64,000 nucleotides of DNA, from positions 19,888 through 83,887 of the forward strand of contig SECP01000043.1 in assembly GCA_004193285.1 (NCBI GenBank), given 5' to 3'. The translations under genes and the position numbers were made by a program. The DNA comes from Myxococcales bacterium. GTDB lineage: Bacteria; Myxococcota_A; Polyangia; Polyangiales; Polyangiaceae. The notes below the pieces were generated by a model, which saw nothing but the letters and a program-made list of their open reading frames with translations, did not search any database and had not been told where the DNA came from. Of this stretch, positions 1 through 6,736 are shown piece after piece; within the stretch, counting starts at the first letter, position 1, and every line of letters begins with the position of its first letter.

Positions 1-75
1 CGGGCATGTAACTCTGGAAAAGCTGCTCGAGACTGCGCTTTCCGGCCGAGCCTCACAACCGGGAGCGGTGCAGCC

Positions 76-540
76 GTGATCGCCCACGTCTCCATGCCGG
101 CGGACGACTGCGCGCTCGTCGCCCAGGTGCTGGCGCAAATGTTGGACGGCGGCGCGCTGCGCTTTCCACCCGGCGGTCCCAGTGCCTGGAACTGCTGGTC
201 GCGCGACAATGGTTTTCAGATCGTGGTGACGCCGCGCGGTCAGGTCATGGTCCCTGGACCACACGAGCAAGCTTGGAGGTCGAGTCAGCCCGCATCGAGC
301 GATCGTGCCTGTGAGAGTCACTTCGCGATGGCGGTGCCGCGCAGCGCAGCCGAGATCATGACGCTGGCCGAAACCGTCGGCTGGCAGGCTCGCATCTGCA
401 GCCGCGGCGGGATGTTCGACGTCGTGGAGCTCTGGGTCGAAGGCGCTTACCTCGTGGAGCTACTCGACCCCGCGCAGCTCGCCGACTACCGACGCACCAT
501 GACGACAGAAAACTGGAAGCGAGTCATGGACCTGCCGTGA
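76..540 (+). CDS. Small hypothetical protein, possibly VOC-like
   Basis: A 154-residue soluble protein with no signal peptide or membrane segment, read from a GTG. The N-terminus (HVSMPADD, then VLAQMLDGG and FPPGG) resembles an uncharacterised family of small glyoxalase/VOC-like proteins that begin with a conserved His-x-Ser/Ile-x-Pro motif. I recognise the resemblance but cannot name a substrate. An alternative in-frame ATG lies at residue 7. The gene is followed after about 117 bp by AMP nucleosidase on the same strand. Function unknown. Confidence 0.6.
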   Translation: MIAHVSMPADDCALVAQVLAQMLDGGALRFPPGGPSAWNCWSRDNGFQIVVTPRGQVMVPGPHEQAWRSSQPASSDRACESHFAMAVPRSAAEIMTLAETVGWQARICSRGGMFDVVELWVEGAYLVELLDPAQLADYRRTMTTENWKRVMDLP

Positions 541-657
541 AGCCAGGGGGGCGAGGCCGCCGGCATCGTACGGGCGTTGGCGGCCGGCCGGCGGCTCACC
601 TCCCGCTCCCGATCACGGCGCGGTAGCGGCTCCTCCGTATTCTTGTACGCTCAGTGG

Positions 658-2115
658 ATGACCGCTTTCGTCCCACAAGCGAGCGCTGAGGCAGCCGTCG
701 TTAGCCTGGCCAACCTGTACGATTCGTCGGTTACGAGGTTGCGCGCGGCCATCGAGCGCTTCGCGACGAGCGGCGCTCCGCCGGACGCAGCGAGTCGCCA
801 ACGCGGGGACTTCGTCTACCCCGAGCTTCGCGTCATCCACCGCCTCGGCGGCAACGTCCCCCGTGTCGACCGCTCCTTCGCCCGCTTCAATCAAACGGGT
901 GTTCACGCTGTCAGCGTCACCCGTCCTGACTTCTTTCGTCCCTACTTGCTGGAGCAACTCGGCTCGCTCATGAGCGACTACGGCGCGCAGGTCGAGGTCG
1001 GCCCCTCGTCGCAAGAGATCCCCTTCCCCTACGTGCTGGACGGGGCCGATCTGCCGCTGGGCTCTCTGACACCGCTCGAGCTCGGGCGATATTTTCCCAG
1101 CACGGATCTCGCGCACATCGGCGATGAGCTGGTGGACGGGCTTTGGGACCCGGAGAAGTCACCGCATCGCCCACTAGCCCTCTTCGACGCCCTGCGAACC
1201 GACTTTTCGCTCGCCCGACTGCGCCACTACACGGGCACGCCTCCCGAGCACTTTCAGTCCTACATCCTGTTTACCAACTACCACCGCTACGTGGACGAGT
1301 TCGTGCGCTTCGCCGCCGCCAAGCTCGAGGAGAGCGACGACTACGAAGGCCTTTCGTGCGCGGGCGGGAAGCTGATCGAGCGCGGGACACCGGGGGCTGG
1401 CGTCGCGGTGAGCGACTCGGCCTGGCGCCGGCACCAGATGCCGGCCTACCACCTCGTCGCAAAGGACGGCCGGGGTATCACGCTGGTGAACATCGGCGTC
1501 GGCCCTTCCAACGCAAAGACGATCACCGACCACCTCGCGGTGCTGCGCCCGGAGGCCTGGCTCATGATCGGGCATTGCGCAGGCTTGCGCTCTACCCAAA
1601 CCATCGGTGACTACGTGCTGGCGCACGCCTACTTGCGGGACGACAAAGTGCTGGACGACGTGCTCCCTCCCGAGGTGCCGCTGCCCGCAATCGCCGAGGT
1701 GCAGCAAGCCCTGCAGGAGGCCGCTCGCGCCGTGACCGGGGAGCCCGGCGACGCGCTGAAGCGACGCCTCCGTACCGGCACCGTCGTCACCACCTGTGAT
1801 CGCGACTGGGAGCTACGGGTCCGGGCGTCCGCCCTTCGATTCAATCAGTCTCGCGCCGTCGCAATCGACATGGAGTCCGGGACCATCGCCGCGCAAGGCT
1901 ACCGCTTTCGAGTGCCGTACGGCACATTGCTGTGCGTCTCGGACAAGCCCCTTCACGGCGAGCTCAAGCTGCCCGGCATGGCGAATCGTTTTTACGAGCG
2001 TGCCATCTCCGAGCACATGCGGATCGGCATCGCGACGGTCGACGAGCTGAAGCGCGTGGGGCATCGCCTCCATTCGCGCAAACTTCGCGCCTTCGACGAG
2101 CCCCCGTTCAGGTGA
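658..2115 (+). CDS. amn: AMP nucleosidase
   Basis: Hydrolyses AMP to adenine and ribose 5-phosphate in the cytoplasm, part of adenylate-pool control. The product from the ATG at 658 is 485 residues, close to the 484 of the E. coli enzyme. An upstream TTG at 577 would add 27 Arg/Ser-rich residues unlike the family, so I reject it. An N-terminal AMP-nucleosidase-specific domain (about residues 1-220) precedes a nucleoside-phosphorylase-type catalytic domain. The latter shows the IGVGPSNAKTITDHLAVLRP and MIGHCAGLR segments, an AIDMESGT segment that positions the ribose, and a CVSDKPLHGELK stretch near the end. Its 3-prime end overlaps the convergent hydrolase gene by 8 bp. Confidence 0.93.
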   Translation: MTAFVPQASAEAAVVSLANLYDSSVTRLRAAIERFATSGAPPDAASRQRGDFVYPELRVIHRLGGNVPRVDRSFARFNQTGVHAVSVTRPDFFRPYLLEQLGSLMSDYGAQVEVGPSSQEIPFPYVLDGADLPLGSLTPLELGRYFPSTDLAHIGDELVDGLWDPEKSPHRPLALFDALRTDFSLARLRHYTGTPPEHFQSYILFTNYHRYVDEFVRFAAAKLEESDDYEGLSCAGGKLIERGTPGAGVAVSDSAWRRHQMPAYHLVAKDGRGITLVNIGVGPSNAKTITDHLAVLRPEAWLMIGHCAGLRSTQTIGDYVLAHAYLRDDKVLDDVLPPEVPLPAIAEVQQALQEAARAVTGEPGDALKRRLRTGTVVTTCDRDWELRVRASALRFNQSRAVAIDMESGTIAAQGYRFRVPYGTLLCVSDKPLHGELKLPGMANRFYERAISEHMRIGIATVDELKRVGHRLHSRKLRAFDEPPFR

Positions 2116-3589
2116 CGCGGCCTCTGGACGGAAGGTTCCAGCCGACTATCAGGTAGTCGAGGGCAGACGACGGTGGGTGCCCCACATCGAGGCCGGCCGT
2201 TGCGGTGCGGCGGCCGACGCCGATTGCCGTCACGACGTAGGCGGCGCGAGACTCGCCTGGTGCGAACGCGAAGCGAAAAGTCGCAGGCAACAGCGGCGGC
2301 GGACCATCCAGGTAGTCGATCGCCAGTCCATCGCCTTCGAGACTGACACGCAAGCGACCCAGCGTACCGACTTCGTCGACGTATTGACCCGCGTAGCTCT
2401 CGAGCGAATGAAGGGGCTTGGCCGGCCCCTGCCAATCGCGGTCCAGGTCGAGCAGCGTGCTCAGACCAGTGAAGCCCGTCGCCATCGCCGAAGGCCCGTG
2501 CGGGTGGGAGTCGAGAAAGGCGGCCACGGCGACACGACGCCTCGGCGACCACCCCACGAACGCGGTGAAGTCTTCCAAGGCGCCGGTGTGACTGAGGATC
2601 ATCTCGCCGCTCTGTAGCGAGCGCACCAGACCGTACCCGTACACTTCGTGCGGCCGTTGCCCCGTTTCTACGCGCGGCGCCGTGAGCTGTTCCACCAGGT
2701 CGCGCCCTAACGGCGAGTCGTCGGGTCGCGCGAGCGCGCGGGCCCACGTCCCGAGCTCCAGCGCGCTGAGCACGAGCCCGCCCGACGGCCACATGGCGCG
2801 GCAGCGCGGCGCGGGAGTGACACCCGGCGCCGAATGGCCCCGAACCTTGAGCGTGCTCAGGGAAAAACCTGCCCCCGGGATGCCGACGGGCACGAGCGCC
2901 CGATCGCGCACGGCGTCCTCGAAATCCTGACCTGTGACGCGCTCTACTACCAGTGCCGCGAAGCTGTAGCCGAGGTTCGAGTAGTCGTAGACGGCGCCGG
3001 GTGGAGCCCAGAGCGGCGCTCGACCATATTGGGACACCAGGTCTTTTAAGTCCTCGCGCCCGGTTCGGCACTGCGGCTGGCTACCGAGCCCGGCGGTGTG
3101 CGTGAGCAGCTGGTGCAGTGTCGCGCCGCCCACGCCAGCGCCGCCCGACAACTCAGGCAGGTACGCCTGAATGGGACGATGCAGGTCGAGCTTGCCTTCG
3201 AGGGCGAGGGACACCACTGCCGCCGCCATGAAAGACTTAGTTACCGAACCCGCGGGAAACCGCGTGCGTTGGTCGAAGGCCACCCTGCCACCGTTGAGTG
3301 AGTCGCCCTGCGCCGCGGCCTGCACGCGCCCGTCCGGCGTCACGAACGCGAGCGCGCCGCCCAAGTCGTGCCGAGCCGCGCGGCGTTCGAACTCGCTCAC
3401 GAAGCATTTCAAACGCGCGTTCACCTCGCCGGTGCAAGCCACTTTCGGAGGCGTGCTCCGCTCGGGCGGAAAGAGCGTAAACTCGTCACCGCTCAGCGGA
3501 TGCAGCTCGCGGCGAGGCCCAGCGCAGCCGTGGAGCACGAGCAGAGCCAGAAGCATCAACCAGGCTGGGTGATGACGATGCGTGCTCAT
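2108..3589 (-). CDS. Beta-lactamase-family serine hydrolase, lipoprotein
   Basis: A 493-residue exported serine hydrolase of the class C beta-lactamase / DD-peptidase fold (Beta-lactamase family PF00144). The start at 3589 gives a clean lipoprotein signal with lipobox VLHGC (Cys22); upstream residues in this frame are Arg-rich and unlikely. The three catalytic motifs are visible: SVTK at about 115-118 (SxxK nucleophile), YSN at about 203-205, and HTG at about 334-336, the usual KTG counterpart in esterase/EstB-like members. A C-terminal domain of about 100 residues is typical of the lipocalin-like tail in this family. Substrate cannot be told from sequence: it could be a D-aminopeptidase, an esterase or a penicillin-interacting protein. 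Confidence 0.85.
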   Translation of the reverse strand: MSTHRHHPAWLMLLALLVLHGCAGPRRELHPLSGDEFTLFPPERSTPPKVACTGEVNARLKCFVSEFERRAARHDLGGALAFVTPDGRVQAAAQGDSLNGGRVAFDQRTRFPAGSVTKSFMAAAVVSLALEGKLDLHRPIQAYLPELSGGAGVGGATLHQLLTHTAGLGSQPQCRTGREDLKDLVSQYGRAPLWAPPGAVYDYSNLGYSFAALVVERVTGQDFEDAVRDRALVPVGIPGAGFSLSTLKVRGHSAPGVTPAPRCRAMWPSGGLVLSALELGTWARALARPDDSPLGRDLVEQLTAPRVETGQRPHEVYGYGLVRSLQSGEMILSHTGALEDFTAFVGWSPRRRVAVAAFLDSHPHGPSAMATGFTGLSTLLDLDRDWQGPAKPLHSLESYAGQYVDEVGTLGRLRVSLEGDGLAIDYLDGPPPLLPATFRFAFAPGESRAAYVVTAIGVGRRTATAGLDVGHPPSSALDYLIVGWNLPSRGRVT

Positions 3590-3920
3590 TGGCGCGCTCG
3601 GCGCGTGAACGGCATCGCGAGGTCTCAGGCGCGCACAGCTGCAGTCGTAGCTCCCGTAACTCACCCAATGCCTCCAGCCGCAAGCTAGCGGCGCGGCGCG
3701 TGAATAACAACCAGCACGCGCGGCGCGTGGCATCCGGCGCTGCCGAGTCTGCGCGAGGAGCGTCTGCGGCCGTTGATGGAGGCCTTCGGCAGGTCGTCTC
3801 CGCGCACGAGGGTTCGCGTGAGATGCTCGTGTCATGGGAGGGGATGGCTCAGGAACGGCGCGGGGCGGCCAGCCTCCGGTCCGCTACGCCCGCGCCCAAG
3901 AGCTCGCGGCGCAGCCGTGC
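3590..3920. other. Gene-free stretch
   Basis: 331 bp between the end of the eCIS payload operon and the start of the serine hydrolase, both on the minus strand. Short overlapping reading frames exist in every direction, but none has coding-like amino acid composition. The stretch should hold the hydrolase promoter. I could not pick out a convincing promoter or a terminator hairpin with a U-run. Confidence 0.5.
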
Positions 3921-5723
3921 CTAGAGCAGGCCCGTTGCTCGGACGTCCAGATAGGCTTGATAGACAAAGTCGCCCCACGCGCTGACCAAGCCGTCGTCCC
4001 ACGGGCGCGAGGTGTACTCGGAGCCCAGGGCGCGGATGTTGTCGTCGGGCCAAGCCGCGGAATTGCCGGAGTAGGCCGCGAGGTCGAGCCCTGGATACTG
4101 GGCCGCCGTGTTCGGCAACGCGGCGAGCGACATGCGGGCCCCTTGGTCCGCGACCAGGCGCAGATAGCGCGCGACGGCGAAGATATTGTACTCGTCCGAC
4201 GCGAGCAGGTCGGCAGTCGCATCGTGCCCTAGCGGCCGCGAGGGATCGTTCAAGCCGTCCGTGCGCCGCGTCGGTTCGCTGACCAAGTCTGCGAACAGAT
4301 CATGACGGCGCGCGGTCGACACCACTACTTGCCCGAGGCCGATCGACGTGTCGCCGCGCATGATGCTCGTCGCGCCTTGATAGTCCTTTGCGTCTTCGGC
4401 CTGCGATTGGTCGCGTTGCTCGGCGAGGATGAAGGCGGCGATGAGGGCGCCATGCAGGTTGTGCGCGCTCGCGGCGGCGGTCATCACCTGCGCGCGCGAC
4501 GGCAAGTTACCGCGGTAAGACGACGCCTCGACCGACGCGATTGGACGCCTCAATAGCAACTCCGCTTGCTGCCTGCGCTGCGTCGAGGTGAGGCCGCCGA
4601 GATAACCGGGCAAGCTGCCGACCGGGTTGCTGTACGTGGCGACCGTGCCGGCGTGACCGGCGGCCAGCAGCGCTTTGTCCTCGAGGGGGATCTGCGGCAC
4701 GCCGGGCGTCGTGTGGAACGTGCCTACGTAACGCGTGACCGGGATGACCCCGGTCGCACCGACTCCGGTGAACGCGTCGCGCAGGAAGCCTCCGTTGAAG
4801 CCGGTGCGCGACGTCCGCCGCGTGCCGACCACCGCCGCCTCGAGCGGCGCGGGGTTGAACGCCGGAGCCGGCGCGGTGACGCCGTAGCGGCCCAAGTTGA
4901 ACTGCAGCTCCGCGCCCGGCCCGAGCCTGCGCACATGCGGCTCGACCAGCGCCCTGCTCGCAGCATCCAGCCCGCGCCCTAAGATCTGCAGGAGCCGGCG
5001 CCGACTATCGAGATCGTCGACGCGATCGAACAGCGCGAACAGCATGCCCGCCGCGTTGAGGTCGACGATGGTCCGTGGGAGCACCGGATCGGTATCGAGC
5101 GCGCTGAGGATGCGCGCCTCCTCGGCGTCCGTCACGGCCCAGTCGTCCAGCGCGTACGAAAGCTCGTACTCCACGATGCGGCTCGTCGCGGTGAGCGCGG
5201 CGGCAGGCGTGGCTGCGCGAACCATCCCCGCCGGCAGTCCGAGCGCATGCAGCGATGCGTTGCGCCCGGCCTCGCGCTCTGCGCTGCCTCGCGCGGGCGC
5301 GATCGCCTCGCCATGCTCCGCCGAGCCCGCGCGACGATGCTGCAGGACGTGCGTGATCTCGTGCGCGAGCAGCGGGCTCTTCGCGCTCTCGAGCTCACGG
5401 CTGCCTATCCCCGCGCCGAGCACGATGTCGCTGCCGACCGTGTACGCCCGCGCGTCGAGCGCTCGAGCCGCGCGCTCTGCCGCGGGGCCGCGATGCAAGC
5501 GCACATCGTGCAAAGACTCCCCGAATGATCGCTCCATTTCGGTCCGCACGCTCGATCGCAGCCCCACCGGCGCCTCGCTCAGCCCATCGAGTACCGATAT
5601 CCGTCCGATGTCGTGCTCGATCCTCGCGCCGCTCGCTGCGCGTGCCGGCGGTTCGCGCCTGGCGGCAGGCGGCCCGCTCCTAGCTTCCGCCCTCGTACTC
5701 TCGACGAATGCGCGAGTGCTCAT
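3921..5723 (-). CDS. eCIS effector: DUF4157 core domain with lysozyme-like C-terminal region
   Basis: A 600-residue putative payload of the injection system. The N-terminal DUF4157 (eCIS core) domain spans about residues 55-135, with the family signatures DVRLHRGPAAERAARAL, ARAYTVGSDIVLGAG and HEITHVLQH (121-129). The core marks proteins loaded into or associated with eCIS particles. The C-terminal third (about 410-600) is predicted helical and contains Glu in AAFILAEQ (about 435) followed about 27 residues later by GLGQVV (about 462-467). This arrangement resembles the catalytic Glu and G-L-x-Q signature of goose-type lysozyme/SLT transglycosylases. Peptidoglycan cleavage is therefore an inference; the fold match is weak. 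The ATG at 5723 overlaps the TGA of the upstream lipoprotein gene (ATGA), which fixes this start. Confidence 0.75.
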   Translation of the reverse strand: MSTRAFVESTRAEARSGPPAARREPPARAASGARIEHDIGRISVLDGLSEAPVGLRSSVRTEMERSFGESLHDVRLHRGPAAERAARALDARAYTVGSDIVLGAGIGSRELESAKSPLLAHEITHVLQHRRAGSAEHGEAIAPARGSAEREAGRNASLHALGLPAGMVRAATPAAALTATSRIVEYELSYALDDWAVTDAEEARILSALDTDPVLPRTIVDLNAAGMLFALFDRVDDLDSRRRLLQILGRGLDAASRALVEPHVRRLGPGAELQFNLGRYGVTAPAPAFNPAPLEAAVVGTRRTSRTGFNGGFLRDAFTGVGATGVIPVTRYVGTFHTTPGVPQIPLEDKALLAAGHAGTVATYSNPVGSLPGYLGGLTSTQRRQQAELLLRRPIASVEASSYRGNLPSRAQVMTAAASAHNLHGALIAAFILAEQRDQSQAEDAKDYQGATSIMRGDTSIGLGQVVVSTARRHDLFADLVSEPTRRTDGLNDPSRPLGHDATADLLASDEYNIFAVARYLRLVADQGARMSLAALPNTAAQYPGLDLAAYSGNSAAWPDDNIRALGSEYTSRPWDDGLVSAWGDFVYQAYLDVRATGLL

Positions 5724-6199
5724 GGTTTCTTCTCCAATTGGGCCGCAGCGAGCACCGCCCATGCCTCATCGAAGCTCGGCTCGCCGTGCTCGGCTTGCAC
5801 GGTCGCGGTCATCGCGATCCAGCGCGACCCGGCCGGCTTGCTCGCCCGGAACCGATACTCCTGGCCGCCCGATCCGCCGCTATACCTCGACAGCGCGAAC
5901 CGGGCGAGCGCGCCGCCCTCGAGCGACCGCTCCTGCGCCGCATCGATCGCTGGCTCGGCGTCGACGAGGTCGACCTCGACCCTCAATGGAGCACGGGTTG
6001 CTTGGCCCGCCGTAAGCGCGAACCCCGCCGCACGCTCGCGCGCGTCCATGCCCCCTGGAACGACCACCCTAAGGCCGTTCGGGTGCACGAGTTGCACGTG
6101 CCGCTCAGGTTCCGTACTCGAGCCGCCTCGACAGCCGATCGCGATCATGGCGCCCATCAGGAGTAGCCCTCCGGTACGCAGCGTGAAGGCATCGCTCAC
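5720..6199 (-). CDS. Small periplasmic lipoprotein, candidate immunity protein
   Basis: 159 residues beginning with a lipoprotein signal (hydrophobic LLLMGAMIA, lipobox AIGC, Cys23). The mature part is a compact mixed domain of about 135 residues (HPNGLRVVVPGG, then RVEVDLVDAEP, RYSGGSGGQEYRFRASKP). It is coupled by 4-bp overlaps to the genes on both sides. Its location (outer-membrane or periplasmic face) and its position directly before the lysozyme-like effector are what one expects of an immunity protein against a self-targeting peptidoglycan hydrolase, in the way Tsi3 protects against Tse3. This role is inferred from context only. It could equally be a chaperone or an anchor. Confidence 0.7.
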   Translation of the reverse strand: MSDAFTLRTGGLLLMGAMIAIGCRGGSSTEPERHVQLVHPNGLRVVVPGGMDARERAAGFALTAGQATRAPLRVEVDLVDAEPAIDAAQERSLEGGALARFALSRYSGGSGGQEYRFRASKPAGSRWIAMTATVQAEHGEPSFDEAWAVLAAAQLEKKP

Positions 6200-6732
6200 T
6201 CCGCACCGTCGAGCGCAGCTCGCAGGGCGTCGTGAGCTGCGCGTACTTCGGGCGATGGCTGCGCCATGAGCCTCGCCAGGTCGTCCTTCGCGGCCAAGAT
6301 GTCCTGGACGTTCGGGTCGGCGAGCTGCTCGAGCTGGTCCGCCGTCGCCGTGACGAGCTCGAGGCGTTGCGCGTCCGTCAATGCGCGGACTTGTGCCTGC
6401 AGCAGCCCGCGCTCGCTTCGGTCGTATGCTTCTGCTCCTTGCTCAGCGCGCTCGACCATGCCGTAAACTTCGTCGCGCAAGTGTAGCCAGCGCCGCACCA
6501 AGCGCGGCACGGTTGGATCTCGGCCCCAGTCGGCGGGTGGCGCCAGCTCCGCCAGGGCGCCGGCGACCGCAACGTTTAGCTGAGCTTCAGCCTCCGCGGC
6601 CGTTGGCGCCTTGGCGGCGAGCCGCTGCACCGGCTCGTCGGTATCCGCGCGGAAGATCGTGGCCGCAGCGCGCCACTGCGGTCCGGCCCGCTTGGCCGTC
6701 GTGAGCTCGACTCTGAAGTACGTGTGGATCAC
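6196..6732 (-). CDS. Hypothetical eCIS-associated helical protein
   Basis: 178 residues, cytoplasmic. The first 60 or so residues (TYFRVELTTAKRAGPQWRA onward) form an alpha/beta-looking segment. The rest is rich in Ala, Leu, Glu and Gln and predicted to be long helices (for example RLVRRWLHLRDEVYGMVERA and ADQLEQLADPNVQDILAAKD). It has no catalytic motif. It starts 4 bp after the DUF4157 effector stop and overlaps the lipoprotein start by 4 bp, so it is translated as part of the payload block. A loading chaperone or adaptor for one of the adjacent effectors is a reasonable guess but unsupported by homology I can recognise. Confidence 0.6.
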   Translation of the reverse strand: MIHTYFRVELTTAKRAGPQWRAAATIFRADTDEPVQRLAAKAPTAAEAEAQLNVAVAGALAELAPPADWGRDPTVPRLVRRWLHLRDEVYGMVERAEQGAEAYDRSERGLLQAQVRALTDAQRLELVTATADQLEQLADPNVQDILAAKDDLARLMAQPSPEVRAAHDALRAALDGAE

Positions 6733-6736
6733 GGGG

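Noticed and set aside
577..657. TTG start giving a longer AMP nucleosidase
   Set aside because: The added residues are Arg/Ser-rich and the ATG at 658 gives the normal family length.
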